Shown: one piece after another, positions 44,543 to 54,023 of the stretch
Numbering within the stretch: the first letter of the stretch is position 1
Layout: each line of letters starts with the position of its first letter
NCBI RefSeq assembly: GCF_004103755.1
Contig: NZ_CP035283.1
Coordinates: 1,550,001 to 1,614,000 of the forward strand
DNA length: 64,000 bases
Origin: Caproiciproducens sp. NJN-50
GTDB taxonomy: Bacteria; Bacillota; Clostridia; Oscillospirales; Acutalibacteraceae
Direction: 5' to 3'
The notes under the pieces: model-generated
What the model was told of the DNA's origin: nothing
The model's database searches: none
Seen by the model: the letters and a program-made list of their open reading frames with translations, nothing else
Program-made: the position numbers and the translations under genes

Positions 44543-46518
44543 AGATCGTGATGGCAAAATCCGCCGGATTCTGCTTTGGAGTCAACCGCGCGGTGCGGAT
44601 GGTCAACAAGCTGCTGGACGAGGGAAAACGGGTCTGCACCCTCGGCCCGATTATCCATAATCCCCAGACGCTGCGCCGCTTTGAGCAGCGCGGTGTGCGG
44701 ATCGTCGGCTCACCCGGTGAAGTGCCCGCCGGAGCGACCCTTGTGATCCGGTCCCATGGGGTCGCCGGGAGCGTCCTCCGTGAGATTGAGGAGCGCGGAA
44801 TTGAATGCTGCGATGCCACCTGCCCGTTTGTCCGGAAGATCCATAAAATCGTGGCGGAAGAATCGAAAGCGGGAAAGACGGTACTGATTGCCGGGGATGC
44901 TTCTCATCCTGAAGTTCAGGGGATTATCGGTCACTGCCGCGGCCGTTGTCTCGTGTTCAAAAATGCCGATGAACTGCGGAAAATTCTGGATGAAGCTCCG
45001 TTTGGCCGGGAAGAACCACTATGCGTTGTGTCACAGACCACATTCCGTGTGAATGAGTGGGAAAATTGTTTGGAAATCATCAAAAGGGTATATACAAACG
45101 CCTCAGTTTTTGATACAATATGTAATGCAACTGCGATACGTCAGTCGGAGGCGGCTGAACTGTCGCGGCAGTGCGACGCGATGATTGTGATTGGCGGAAG
45201 GCAGAGTTCCAACACCGCCAAGCTTTTTGAATTGTGCAAAAAGAACTGCGCCGCCTGTCTTGTCGAATCTGCGGACGAGCTTCCGCTCTCGGCCCTGCGT
45301 CGGGCCGGATGCATTGGCATTACTGCGGGCGCGTCGACGCCGGCAAGCATTATAAAGGAGGTATTTGATACCATGTCAGAATTCAACCAGGGTGCCGGTC
45401 CTAAAGAAAATAATACGGAGGGAAGCTTTGAGGAAATGCTCGAAGAGTCTCTCAAAACTTTAAATACAGATGAAAAGGTGCACGGTGTCGTTGTCGGGGT
45501 AACTCCAAGCGAAGTTCTGGTGGATGTCGGCAGAAAACAGGCGGGGTATATTCCAGCCTCCGAACTTTCGGCCGATCCCAACGTGAAACCCGAGGATCTG
45601 GTTAAAATCGGGGACGAGATGGACCTTCTCATCATGCGTACGAATGATCAGGAAGGCACGATCATGCTTTCCAAAAGGCGCCTGGATGCCACAAAGGGCT
45701 GGGAAAAGGTTGTTTCGGCGGAAGAGGACCAATCCGTTCTTGACGGGGTCGTGACCGAGATCATCAAAGGCGGCCTGATTGCCGTAACGAACGGCGTGCG
45801 CGTCTTCATTCCCGCCTCGCAGGCAACGGCGTCCCGCAGCGATCCGCTCGAGGATCTTCTGAAGAAGGAAGTTAAATTCCGCATTATTGAAGTAAACCGC
45901 AGCCGCAAGCGCGCGGTTGGTTCCATTCGTTCGGTACTCAAAGATGAACGCAAAGCGCAGGCCGACAAATTCTGGGAGACCGCAGAAGTCGGCAAGGAAT
46001 ACACGGGTACAGTCAAGTCACTGACTTCGTACGGCGCATTTGTGGACCTGGGCGGGATTGACGGCATGATTCATATCTCCGAGCTCTCCTGGACCAGAAT
46101 CAAACATCCTTCGGAAGTAGTCAACGTCGGGGATCAGGTGACAGTCTATATCAAAGGCTTGGATCAGGAAAAGGGCAAGATTTCTCTCGGCTATAAAAAG
46201 CCGGAAGATAATCCGTGGGAAATCTTGAAACGCGACTATCCGGTCGGCAGTATCGCCGAAGTCAAAATTGTCGGGATCACGACTTTCGGCGCGTTTGCAC
46301 AGGTGATTCCGGGAATCGACGGCCTGATCCACATTTCTCAGATTGCTGATCACCGGATTGAAAAGCCTCAGGATGTTTTAAAGATGAACGACGTTGTCAA
46401 GGTGAAAATCATTGATATTGATTTTGATAAACACCGCGTCAGTCTTTCCATCCGCGCTTTGCTGGAAGAAGAAAAGGAAGAGCCCGCCGAGTCTGCCGGG
46501 GATGAAACAGCCGAATAA
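44539..46518 (+). CDS. ispH-rpsA: Fused IspH (HMBPP reductase) and ribosomal protein S1
   Basis: A 659-residue fusion. Residues 1-280 are IspH, the [4Fe-4S] enzyme of the last step of the MEP isoprenoid pathway. The three cluster cysteines lie in AGFCFGVNRAV, CDATCPF and ICNATAIRQ. Residues ~310-645 hold four S1 RNA-binding repeats, the last two with the strong SYGAFVDLGG and TFGAFAQVIPG patterns. The fusion is common in Clostridia. The start is GTG at 44539 with GAGG eight bases upstream. Inside the gene a full AAAGGAGGT (45354-45362) precedes the in-frame ATG at 45373, right at the domain junction, so S1 alone could also be made. A terminator follows. Confidence 0.95.
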   Translation: MKIVMAKSAGFCFGVNRAVRMVNKLLDEGKRVCTLGPIIHNPQTLRRFEQRGVRIVGSPGEVPAGATLVIRSHGVAGSVLREIEERGIECCDATCPFVRKIHKIVAEESKAGKTVLIAGDASHPEVQGIIGHCRGRCLVFKNADELRKILDEAPFGREEPLCVVSQTTFRVNEWENCLEIIKRVYTNASVFDTICNATAIRQSEAAELSRQCDAMIVIGGRQSSNTAKLFELCKKNCAACLVESADELPLSALRRAGCIGITAGASTPASIIKEVFDTMSEFNQGAGPKENNTEGSFEEMLEESLKTLNTDEKVHGVVVGVTPSEVLVDVGRKQAGYIPASELSADPNVKPEDLVKIGDEMDLLIMRTNDQEGTIMLSKRRLDATKGWEKVVSAEEDQSVLDGVVTEIIKGGLIAVTNGVRVFIPASQATASRSDPLEDLLKKEVKFRIIEVNRSRKRAVGSIRSVLKDERKAQADKFWETAEVGKEYTGTVKSLTSYGAFVDLGGIDGMIHISELSWTRIKHPSEVVNVGDQVTVYIKGLDQEKGKISLGYKKPEDNPWEILKRDYPVGSIAEVKIVGITTFGAFAQVIPGIDGLIHISQIADHRIEKPQDVLKMNDVVKVKIIDIDFDKHRVSLSIRALLEEEKEEPAESAGDETAE

Positions 46519-46537
46519 TCTGTGATCTTGTTGATAG

Positions 46538-46578
46538 AAACGGGCACAAAGATTCGAAAGTATCTTTGTGCCCGTTTT
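46538..46578 (+). terminator. Terminator after ispH-rpsA
   Basis: A 16-bp perfect stem (46538-46553 with 46562-46577); the T-run is short (TTTTATT). Confidence 0.83.
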
Positions 46579-46585
46579 ATTCACA

Positions 46586-46614
46586 CAATAATTCCTCCTT
46601 GTATATGATACAGT
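46586..46614 (+). promoter_or_regulatory. Possible sigma-E-type promoter of yunB
   Basis: CAATAAT, 14 bases, GATACAGT resembles the sporulation sigma-E consensus (KMATATT and CATACAMT) at 5 of 7 and 6 of 8 positions. YunB belongs to the sigma-E regulon in Bacillus. No good sigma-A promoter is seen here. Confidence 0.35.
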
Positions 46615-46638
46615 AATATACTTTGGGAGGTGCGTCTT

Positions 46639-47268
46639 ATGAGGCGCAGAAGGCGAAACCCGATGCCCGTCAGGGGAAAGCTGACTCTTCTTACGATAGT
46701 GCTGTTTGCGTTCATCCTGGTGTTCAACAGCCAGATCAGGCCGGTGATCGCATCCATTACCGCAAATGAGGCAAAAATAAAATCGATCAATACGATCAAT
46801 GACGCGGTTATAGAAGAACTAAATAAGGACGATATTTCCTATGAAGATCTGATTACCGTGGAACGAGGCAGTGAAGGCAATGTTCTGGCCATCACAACCA
46901 ATATGGTTAAAATGAATGAACTGAAAGCCAAAATTATCTCAAACATTCAGGATAAACTAAACAATGATACATATTCTACCGTCTGGGTCCCGATAGGTAC
47001 TTTTATCGGCGGTGACTTCTTTCACGGAAAGGGACCAAAAATCGCGCTGAAAGCCTCTCTTTCCGGCAACGTGACCGCCGAGTTTAACAGCACGCTGGCA
47101 TCGGCCGGAATCAACCAGACGAAGCACCAGATTTATCTGGATGTAAATACCAGTATTTATTCTTTTTTACCTGGATTTGATACGACGACGGAAGTCAAAA
47201 CCAATGTCCTGGTCGCCGAAACAGTCATTGTCGGGTCCGTACCGCAGGTTGTTGCCAACTGGGACTGA
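46639..47268 (+). CDS. yunB: Sporulation protein YunB
   Basis: A 209-residue protein with a very basic N-terminus (MRRRRRNPMP), one membrane segment and an extracytoplasmic domain. The blocks VWVPIGTFIGG and GINQTKHQIYLDVNT are characteristic of YunB, a mother-cell protein needed for efficient spore formation in Bacillus. The ATG at 46639 follows GGGAGGTG; the GTG at 46630 overlaps that site and is unlikely. It stands alone between a terminator and ligA. Confidence 0.88.
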   Translation: MRRRRRNPMPVRGKLTLLTIVLFAFILVFNSQIRPVIASITANEAKIKSINTINDAVIEELNKDDISYEDLITVERGSEGNVLAITTNMVKMNELKAKIISNIQDKLNNDTYSTVWVPIGTFIGGDFFHGKGPKIALKASLSGNVTAEFNSTLASAGINQTKHQIYLDVNTSIYSFLPGFDTTTEVKTNVLVAETVIVGSVPQVVANWD

Positions 47269-47300
47269 GGCGCCGGAATTTTAGCAGGAGGCGGAAAGTG

Positions 47301-49286
47301 ATGGAACTGGAAGAAGCGAGAAAAATTTCTAGGCAGCTTTCTGAGCAGATCCGTTACCACAATCAAAAATATTATGTCGAAGACGCGCCGGAGATCGATG
47401 ATTTTGAATACGACGAGTTGTACCGTCAGCTGGAAACTCTTGAAATGGCGTTCCCGGAACTGGTAACGCCGGATTCCCCCACCCAGAAGGTCGGCGGGGA
47501 AGCGCTCGCGAAATTTTCCCCCGTAGCCCATACGGTCCCGATGGAAAGCCTTCACGACTCTTTTTCAGACGAAGAACTGCGGGATTTTGACCGCAGAGTC
47601 CGTGAAAACGTGGAACATCCGGTTTACGTTGTGGAGCCGAAATTCGACGGACTTTCGGTTTCCGCGGAATACCGGGACGGCGTCTTTGTCCGGGGTTCCA
47701 CACGGGGCGACGGCCTTGTGGGGGAGGATATCACCGAAAACCTTCGGACGATCCGAAGCCTTCCCAAAAGGCTGACGAGGCCGCTCCCGTTTCTTGAAGT
47801 GCGCGGAGAAGTCTACATGTCGCACCGCATCTTTTTTAAGCTTTCGGCCCGTCAGGAGTTGGAGGGAGAAAAGCCGTTTAAGAATCCCCGCAATGCGGCG
47901 GCGGGTTCTTTGAGACAGAAAAATGCGAAAATCACCGCGTCCCGCGAACTAGACATTTTTGTTTTCAATGTTCAGCAGGTGACGGGCGCCGAACTTCGCG
48001 GGCACCAGGAGTCTTTGGATTTTTTAAGGGAACTCGGATTTGCCGTTCCCCCTTTTTACCGGACCTGCAGTTCTGTCGATGAAGTCCTGGAAGAAGTGAA
48101 ACGCATCGGAGAGCTTCGGGGCACTCTGGATTATTCTATCGACGGCGCGGTTGTAAAGGTGGATTCCTTTTCACAGAGGCAGGCCCTTGGAAGCACCGCG
48201 AAATTCCCCCGGTGGGCGGAAGCCTTTAAGTACCCTCCGGAGGAAAGGCAGACAAAACTTCTTAACATTGAAGTGAACGTGGGCCGCACGGGCGCGCTGA
48301 CGCCGATCGGGATTTTTGAGCCGGTGGATCTCGCGGGAACGACCGTCAGCCGGGCCACGCTGCACAACCAGGATTTCATTGAGGAAAAGGGAATTCGCGT
48401 CGGTGACACCGTCATCCTGAGAAAGGCGGGAGAAATCATCCCGGAGGTTGTCCGGGTGATTGCCCACGCCGAAGAATCCCTTCCGTTTATCATGCCGTCC
48501 GTCTGCCCGTCCTGCGGTTCTTCCGTGGTCCGGGAGGAGGGTGAGGCCGCGACCCGCTGCACCAATCCCGAGTGTCCGGCCCAGCTCCTGCGCCATCTGG
48601 TCCATTTCTGCAGCCGTGACGCGATGGATATCGACGGCATGGGGCCGGCTGTAATTGAACAGCTCGTAGGTAAAAATCTGGTTTCTTCTCCCGCCGATCT
48701 GTATTTCCTGAAACGGGAACAAATTCTTGACCTGGAGCGCAAGGGGGAAAAATCTGCGGATAATTTAATGGCGGCGATCGAGCATTCCAAGCAAAACGAC
48801 CTGTACCGTCTGCTTTTTGCCCTCGGGATTCCCCACGTGGGGCAAAAGGCCGCAAAACTTCTTGCTTCGCGGTTCGGAACCATAGAAGGAATTTTCCATG
48901 CGGAGGAGGAAGAACTTGCTTCAGTGGAAGGCATCGGGGGAATTATCGCACAGAGCGTGCGCCAGTTCTTTTCTTTGCCCAATTCTGCCCATTTGATTGG
49001 CCGCTTGAAGGATGCCGGAGTCAACCTGTCTTGTCTGACGACGATGGACGACAGCCGCTTTCAGGGCAAAACTTTCGTCCTGACCGGCACGCTGGCGAAT
49101 CTGACCCGGGCGCAGGCGACGGGGCTGATTGAGAAGCACGGCGGAAAAGTCAGCGGCAGCGTTTCCCAAAAAACGGATTATGTTGTTGCCGGGGAAGATG
49201 CCGGAAGCAAGCTGACGAAGGCCAATCAGCTTGGCATCGCGGTTCTCTCGGAACGAGAGCTGGAAGAGCTGCTGGGCAACGGCTGA
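47301..49286 (+). CDS. ligA: NAD-dependent DNA ligase
   Basis: A 661-residue ligase. In order: an NMN-binding Ia domain with YYVEDAPEIDDFEYD, the adenylation motif VEPKFDGLS with the catalytic lysine, the OB domain, a four-cysteine zinc finger (CPSC and CTNPEC), helix-hairpin-helix repeats and a BRCT domain starting at FQGKTFVLTGTL. All parts are intact. AGGAGG at 47286-47291 serves either GTG at 47298 (spacing 6) or ATG at 47301 (spacing 9); the difference is one residue. pcrA does not precede it here. Confidence 0.97.
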   Translation: MELEEARKISRQLSEQIRYHNQKYYVEDAPEIDDFEYDELYRQLETLEMAFPELVTPDSPTQKVGGEALAKFSPVAHTVPMESLHDSFSDEELRDFDRRVRENVEHPVYVVEPKFDGLSVSAEYRDGVFVRGSTRGDGLVGEDITENLRTIRSLPKRLTRPLPFLEVRGEVYMSHRIFFKLSARQELEGEKPFKNPRNAAAGSLRQKNAKITASRELDIFVFNVQQVTGAELRGHQESLDFLRELGFAVPPFYRTCSSVDEVLEEVKRIGELRGTLDYSIDGAVVKVDSFSQRQALGSTAKFPRWAEAFKYPPEERQTKLLNIEVNVGRTGALTPIGIFEPVDLAGTTVSRATLHNQDFIEEKGIRVGDTVILRKAGEIIPEVVRVIAHAEESLPFIMPSVCPSCGSSVVREEGEAATRCTNPECPAQLLRHLVHFCSRDAMDIDGMGPAVIEQLVGKNLVSSPADLYFLKREQILDLERKGEKSADNLMAAIEHSKQNDLYRLLFALGIPHVGQKAAKLLASRFGTIEGIFHAEEEELASVEGIGGIIAQSVRQFFSLPNSAHLIGRLKDAGVNLSCLTTMDDSRFQGKTFVLTGTLANLTRAQATGLIEKHGGKVSGSVSQKTDYVVAGEDAGSKLTKANQLGIAVLSERELEELLGNG

Positions 49287-49337
49287 GGTACTGCGCGATA
49301 GCCGGTCTTTCAATGAACGACAGCGGAGGTGCTTCCT

Positions 49338-50219
49338 TTGAAATACGGGATTTCTGACGGCGTCTTGTCAGCGGAATTCAATTCTTTCGGCGGCGAACTG
49401 ACTTCCATCCGCCGTTCGGGTGTGGAATATCTCTGGCAGGGAGACAAAACTTACTGGGGAGGACAGGCCCCGGTGCTTTTTCCGATCGTGGGAAGCCTCC
49501 GCGGCAAGCGGGCCGTGACTGCTTCCGGTAAAATCTGCCGGATGGAACGGCACGGGATCGCGCGGAAAAGGGAGTTCACCTTGAAAGAGGAAAGCAGCCG
49601 TTTTATTTCTTTTGTCCTCCATTCCGACTCGAAGACAAAAGAGCGGTATCCTTTCGAGTTTGAGCTGGAAATCCAGTATATCTTGGATGGCGAAAGCCTG
49701 ACGACGCGTTATATCATAACCAATGCGGATGGGGATGTGCTGCCGTTCCAGATCGGCGGCCACCCGGCTTTCCGCTGTCCGCTGAAGAAAGGGGAGAGGT
49801 TTGAGGATTATGTCGTGGAATTTGAATTTCCGGAGACAGCCGACTGCCCATCTCCCGATCCTTCCACCGGGCTGGTGGATCTGAGCCGGCGCCGGTCCAT
49901 CCTGAAAAACAAATCGGTGCTCAGGCTGGACCATCGGCTGTTTGAACAGGACGCGTTGATCTTTGATACGCTCCGGTCCAGGGAAGTGTGCCTCCGTCAT
50001 CCGGAAACCGGATGCGGAGTCCGGATGGAATTCGGCGATTTTGACTATTTCCTTCTTTGGTCAAGCGCAAACGGGGGTCCGTTTTTGGCTCTGGAGCCGT
50101 GGAGCGGGCTTGCCGCCTGCAGCGGCGAGGGAGATGTTTTTGAACAGAAACGCGGCGTGATCCTCCTTCCGCCGGGACAAAAGAAATCGTTTCAATATAC
50201 AATTGAACTTTTCGGCTGA
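49338..50219 (+). CDS. Aldose 1-epimerase family protein (LacX-like)
   Basis: A 293-residue protein of the galactose mutarotase-like fold. YLWQGDKTYWGGQAPVLFP, the histidine in RHGIARKREF, a second in IGGHPAF and the glutamate in LALEPWSGLA fit the active site of LacX-type members. It probably interconverts sugar anomers; the sugar is unknown. The start is TTG at 49338, seven bases after GGAGGT. A GTG at 49329 overlaps that ribosome site. It is followed by a clear terminator and is apart from any sugar operon. Confidence 0.86.
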   Translation: MKYGISDGVLSAEFNSFGGELTSIRRSGVEYLWQGDKTYWGGQAPVLFPIVGSLRGKRAVTASGKICRMERHGIARKREFTLKEESSRFISFVLHSDSKTKERYPFEFELEIQYILDGESLTTRYIITNADGDVLPFQIGGHPAFRCPLKKGERFEDYVVEFEFPETADCPSPDPSTGLVDLSRRRSILKNKSVLRLDHRLFEQDALIFDTLRSREVCLRHPETGCGVRMEFGDFDYFLLWSSANGGPFLALEPWSGLAACSGEGDVFEQKRGVILLPPGQKKSFQYTIELFG

Positions 50220-50238
50220 ATACTAATCGACAAAATTC

Positions 50239-50276
50239 AATTCTCCGGTTCCGTACAGGTTCCGGAGAATTTTTTT
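50239..50276 (+). terminator. Terminator before the spoIIIA operon
   Basis: AATTCTCCGG pairs with CCGGAGAATT, followed by a run of Ts (50270-50276). Confidence 0.88.
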
Positions 50277-50330
50277 GTTCTAAGCGCTCCGTGTCCTCCA
50301 TATCTATTGGATGAAGGGAGAGGACAAGGA

Positions 50331-51350
50331 ATGACCAAAGAAAGGGACGAGCGGTTTGATTCCGCTTCTAAATGCATCTGTGACCGAATAGAGGCGGCGC
50401 TTGACCATCTGCCTGTGGACGTGAAAAAGCATGTACAGGAAATCCGCCTTCGCGTAAACAGGCCGGTCTGCATCTGCTGCGCGGGAGGCACTTATTTTTT
50501 GGGTTTCGGAGGCGGGCTTACCTGCCGGCCGGTTTCGGGGTCGCTGGTGGCGGGGCCGCGGGATATGGAAGAAAGCTTTCGGAACCTATGCAGCTATTCC
50601 ATTTACACCCACGAAAATGAAATCAGGAACGGTTACATCACCTTAAGCGGAGGCCATCGCGCGGGAGTCTGTGGAACCGCCGTGCTTCAGGCGGCGTCTA
50701 TCAGCTCGGTCAGAAATATTTCTTCCATCAATCTGAGAATTTCACGTGAAATTCCAGGGGCCGCCGACGAGCTCCTGGACCGGTTGGAAAACAGTCTGAG
50801 CGGCGGGCTTCTGCTTGCCGGGGCGCCTTCCAGCGGAAAGACGACGATTCTGCGGGATCTTGCCCGTCAGCTTTCCAGCGGCACGCGCGGCAACCTGAAA
50901 AAGGTCGCCGTCATTGATGAGAGGGGAGAGATCGCAGGGACCTATATGGGAGTTCCGCAGAACGACCTTGGATGCTGCTGCGACGTACTGGACGGATATC
51001 CGAAGGCCGATGGAATTCTGCTTGCCGTGCGCACGCTGTCGCCGGAAATCATCGTCTGCGACGAAATCGGATCCGAAGCCGAAGTCGGCGCGGTGGAGCA
51101 GGGATTGAACACCGGCGTCGTTTTGATTGCAAGCATCCATGCCGGGTCCGTCAAAGAGCTGATGCGGCGGAAACAGGCACGGAAACTTCTCATGACCGGC
51201 GCTTTTGAAACGGTCGCGCTGCTGGACGCGGCGCGGGGACCTGGAAAAATCGCGGGAATTTATAAAGCGGGTGATTTGCTTGCTGAAGCTGACGGGGTCC
51301 CTGCTGCTGATTTTTGCGGGAACGCTCCTGGGGTTTACGGAATCGCGTAA
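50331..51350 (+). CDS. spoIIIAA: Stage III sporulation protein AA (ATPase)
   Basis: A 339-residue cytoplasmic ATPase related to type II/IV secretion ATPases. Walker A is GAPSSGKTT (164-172) and Walker B is IIVCDEIG. It is thought to power the SpoIIIA-SpoIIQ channel that links mother cell and forespore. The ATG at 50331 follows GAGAGG; the earlier in-frame start at 50307 precedes it. First of eight spoIIIA genes in the standard order. No clear sigma-E promoter was found upstream. The end overlaps spoIIIAB by about 70 bases. Confidence 0.96.
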   Translation: MTKERDERFDSASKCICDRIEAALDHLPVDVKKHVQEIRLRVNRPVCICCAGGTYFLGFGGGLTCRPVSGSLVAGPRDMEESFRNLCSYSIYTHENEIRNGYITLSGGHRAGVCGTAVLQAASISSVRNISSINLRISREIPGAADELLDRLENSLSGGLLLAGAPSSGKTTILRDLARQLSSGTRGNLKKVAVIDERGEIAGTYMGVPQNDLGCCCDVLDGYPKADGILLAVRTLSPEIIVCDEIGSEAEVGAVEQGLNTGVVLIASIHAGSVKELMRRKQARKLLMTGAFETVALLDAARGPGKIAGIYKAGDLLAEADGVPAADFCGNAPGVYGIA

Positions 51351-51777
51351 ACTTACGGTCCGGGTGGAAAGTCTGGAATCGTTTCTCAGGTTCCTTTCCG
51401 CCGCAAAAACAGAGGTGCGCTATTCCGCCGTGCCGGTGGTTCAGATTGTGGCACGGCACGGAAGAGAGCTCAGCTTTCTGCGGGAATGCGTCAAACGCTG
51501 CGGCCAGGGAGAAGGCTTTGCCGATGCATGGAAGCGTGCCGCGCTGAACAGCGGAAAGGGTGACGGCTTCGCCGCTCATGATATAGAATTGCTGCTTTCC
51601 TTTGGAGAAGGGTTTGGCGCGAGCGATACGGATGGCCAGCTGTCCCATATGGAACTGTTCTCCGGATTATTCGGCACAAATCTGAAATCGGCCCGGGAAG
51701 ACCGGAACCGGAAATCCAAATTATATTTGATGCTCGGCGTATTCGCCGGCTTATTTTCGGCGCTGATGCTGTGCTAA
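51280..51777 (+). CDS. spoIIIAB: Stage III sporulation protein AB
   Basis: A 165-residue protein with one N-terminal and one C-terminal membrane segment; it resembles the GspF-type platform proteins of secretion systems. The family usually begins MLKLIGA, which matches TTG at 51280 (MLKLTGS) with GGGTGA just upstream. A GTG at 51271 is the alternative and would add three residues. Second gene of the spoIIIA operon. Confidence 0.93.
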   Translation: MLKLTGSLLLIFAGTLLGFTESRKLTVRVESLESFLRFLSAAKTEVRYSAVPVVQIVARHGRELSFLRECVKRCGQGEGFADAWKRAALNSGKGDGFAAHDIELLLSFGEGFGASDTDGQLSHMELFSGLFGTNLKSAREDRNRKSKLYLMLGVFAGLFSALMLC

Positions 51778-51794
51778 AATCGGAGGAAGAAAAA

Positions 51795-51989
51795 ATGAAT
51801 GTGGATTTAATTTTCAAAATAGCGGCAATCGGAATCATCGTCGCGGTTTTGGATCAGCTGTTGGAACGATCCGGACGCCAGGAGCAGGCGATGATGACGA
51901 CCCTTGCGGGGCTGATCGTCGTTCTGATGATGATTATTCAGCAAATCAGCACTCTGTTCAAAACGATTAAATCCATATTTGGCCTGTAA
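51795..51989 (+). CDS. spoIIIAC: Stage III sporulation protein AC
   Basis: A 64-residue membrane protein with two hydrophobic segments separated by LERSGRQEQ, the standard form of SpoIIIAC. GGAGG lies before the ATG at 51795. It adjoins spoIIIAD after one base, so expression is coupled. With AD it forms the small membrane subunits of the SpoIIIA complex. Confidence 0.95.
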   Translation: MNVDLIFKIAAIGIIVAVLDQLLERSGRQEQAMMTTLAGLIVVLMMIIQQISTLFKTIKSIFGL

Positions 51990-51990
51990 A

Positions 51991-52380
51991 ATGAATATCG
52001 TTGGAATTGCGGGAATCGCTGTTTGCGCGGCGGTGATCGCCACCATGCTGCGCCGGTACCACCAGGAATATGCCGTTTTGCTGAGCATCGCGGCCGGAAT
52101 CGTCATTTTGCTGGAGATTTTTGCGAATGTCACTCCGGCTATGAAACAGCTCCGGACACTGTTTTCCGCCTCCGGTCTGCCGGTGGATTATCTGCTGATT
52201 TTATTAAAGACGCTCGGGATCAGTTTTCTGGCTCAGTTTGCGGCCGATTCCTGCCGTGACGCGGGGGAAAACGCGCTGGCTTCCAAAATGGAACTTGCCG
52301 GAAAAATATCAATCGTGGTTCTGTCGCTGCCTCTGTTTGAAAAAATTGCGGAGACGGCCGTGAACCTGATCGGTGGGTGA
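51991..52380 (+). CDS. spoIIIAD: Stage III sporulation protein AD
   Basis: A 129-residue membrane protein with about three to four hydrophobic segments. The motif LLKTLGISFLAQFAADSCRDAGENALASK is diagnostic; its central part FAADSCRDAGE is nearly invariant in the family. The ATG at 51991 starts one base after the spoIIIAC stop codon. Confidence 0.95.
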   Translation: MNIVGIAGIAVCAAVIATMLRRYHQEYAVLLSIAAGIVILLEIFANVTPAMKQLRTLFSASGLPVDYLLILLKTLGISFLAQFAADSCRDAGENALASKMELAGKISIVVLSLPLFEKIAETAVNLIGG

Positions 52381-52383
52381 AGG

Positions 52384-53547
52384 ATGAAAAAAGCGGTTTG
52401 TCTGATTTTTGCGCTAGCTTCCGTCATACTGTTTTCCTGTTCCGTGTCTGCGGCGACAAGCGGATCATCGTTGTCCCAGGATGCGGCGGAGCGGCTTTAT
52501 CAGGATCAGCTCAGACAGAGCGGAGCGGACGATCTTCCGGACAGCTTATCGCCGGAGACGAAGAAAATTCTCACTGAACTCGGAGTGAATGGAACCGACT
52601 GGAACTCCATCACTTCAATCTCACCGCAAAATTATTTTCAAAAGATTCTGCAAGTTTTTTCAGGACAGGCCAGGAGTCCTTTCAAGGTCCTGTGCGGCGT
52701 CATCGCCGTGGTCCTCCTCTGCGCGCTGTTAAACGGGATGAAGCTGTCGTTTGGGGATAAGCCGATGGGCGGCGTCATCGGGATGGTGGGCACGCTCTGC
52801 GTCTGCACCATTGTCGTCGCGCCGATTGTTTCCTGCATCGGCGACGCGGCGGATGTTCTGAATGCCGCCTCCGGTTTCCTGCTTGCGTGCATTCCGGTTC
52901 TGACGGGAATTATGATCGCAGCGGGGCAGCCGGTCTCCGCCGGTTCCTACCACATTCTGATGCTTGCCGCGGGAAATGCGGTTTCGGTCCTCTCCTCGAA
53001 TTTTTTCATCCCGATGCTGAACATTTTTCTGGCGCTGTCGATTGTGTCGGCTGTCTCTCCTGGAATTAACCTGAGCGGGCTGTGCGCCGCGCTCAACAAG
53101 ATGGTCAAGTGGATCATGGGACTTTGCATGACGCTTTTCACCAGCCTGGTCACCATGCATTCCATTGTGGCTTCCTCGCTGGACAATACCGGCTCGAAAG
53201 CGGCGAAGTTCGTTGTCAGCAGTTTTGTTCCCGTGGTCGGCAACGCGTTGGGGGAAGCGCTTCAGACGGTAACCGGCTGCGTCAAACTGCTGAAATCCGG
53301 CGTCAGCGCGTTTGGACTTCTCGCTGGCATTTTTATTTTCCTGCCGGTTGTCGCGGAGTGCTTCCTGTGGATTCTGACGCTGAACCTGTGCGCGGGGATC
53401 GGACAGATCTTCGATCTGAGCGGCATTACCTCCCTTTTGAAGGCTTCCTCCGACGTGGTATCGACCATGCTGGCGATCCTGCTGTGCAGCATGATGATCC
53501 TGATCATTTCAACGGTCGTGATGCTGATCGTCGGAGGCGTTAAATGA
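52384..53547 (+). CDS. spoIIIAE: Stage III sporulation protein AE
   Basis: A 387-residue polytopic membrane protein. It starts with a cleavable-type signal sequence (about residues 1-22), followed by a polar region and about seven to eight membrane segments. Its size and position are those of SpoIIIAE, the large membrane component of the mother-cell channel. GGTGAAGG precedes the ATG. The end overlaps spoIIIAF as ATGA. Confidence 0.95.
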   Translation: MKKAVCLIFALASVILFSCSVSAATSGSSLSQDAAERLYQDQLRQSGADDLPDSLSPETKKILTELGVNGTDWNSITSISPQNYFQKILQVFSGQARSPFKVLCGVIAVVLLCALLNGMKLSFGDKPMGGVIGMVGTLCVCTIVVAPIVSCIGDAADVLNAASGFLLACIPVLTGIMIAAGQPVSAGSYHILMLAAGNAVSVLSSNFFIPMLNIFLALSIVSAVSPGINLSGLCAALNKMVKWIMGLCMTLFTSLVTMHSIVASSLDNTGSKAAKFVVSSFVPVVGNALGEALQTVTGCVKLLKSGVSAFGLLAGIFIFLPVVAECFLWILTLNLCAGIGQIFDLSGITSLLKASSDVVSTMLAILLCSMMILIISTVVMLIVGGVK

Positions 53548-54023
53548 GCGGGGTAAGGGAATGGGCCACGGTGATCTGCCTTGCGGCCCTGTCGGCTGCC
53601 ATGCTGCAAAGCCTCGTGCCGGACGGCTCGATGGAACGAATGGCAAAATTTGTAATCGGGGCTTTTATTATATGCGCCCTGATCTCTCCGCTTTCCAAAG
53701 CCGTCCCGCAGATCAGGTCGGGGCTGGGGACGAGCAACCGACCCGCGGAGGAAAATAAAAAGCTGAATTCCACAGTGGACCGGCAGTTCAAAGACGCGGC
53801 GAAAGAAAGCATTACGGGGCTTGTTCAGGCGGAATTGAAACGAATGGGGATAAACTGTAAAAATGTTCAGGTGATAATGGATACGGACGAAAATGGCAGC
53901 ATATCAATTAATAAAGTGATTGTAACCATCGAAGGAAAAACAGGATCCGGACGTGCCGGCGTGTCATCCGCGCTGGAAAAGACGCTGGGAATTCAGACGG
54001 AGGTCGTTTTCGATGAAGGCTGA
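53544..54023 (+). CDS. spoIIIAF: Stage III sporulation protein AF
   Basis: A 159-residue protein with two N-terminal membrane segments (about 9-27 and 36-52) and a soluble domain. The REW segment near the start and the late block NINKVIVTI-like stretch fit SpoIIIAF. The ATG overlaps the spoIIIAE stop, and the end overlaps spoIIIAG by 11 bases. Confidence 0.92.
   Translation: MSGVREWATVICLAALSAAMLQSLVPDGSMERMAKFVIGAFIICALISPLSKAVPQIRSGLGTSNRPAEENKKLNSTVDRQFKDAAKESITGLVQAELKRMGINCKNVQVIMDTDENGSISINKVIVTIEGKTGSGRAGVSSALEKTLGIQTEVVFDEG

Noticed and set aside
50278..50306. Sigma-E promoter before spoIIIAA
   Set aside because: Only CATATCTA at 50299-50306 resembles the -10 box, and the -35 region matches poorly, so no site is annotated.
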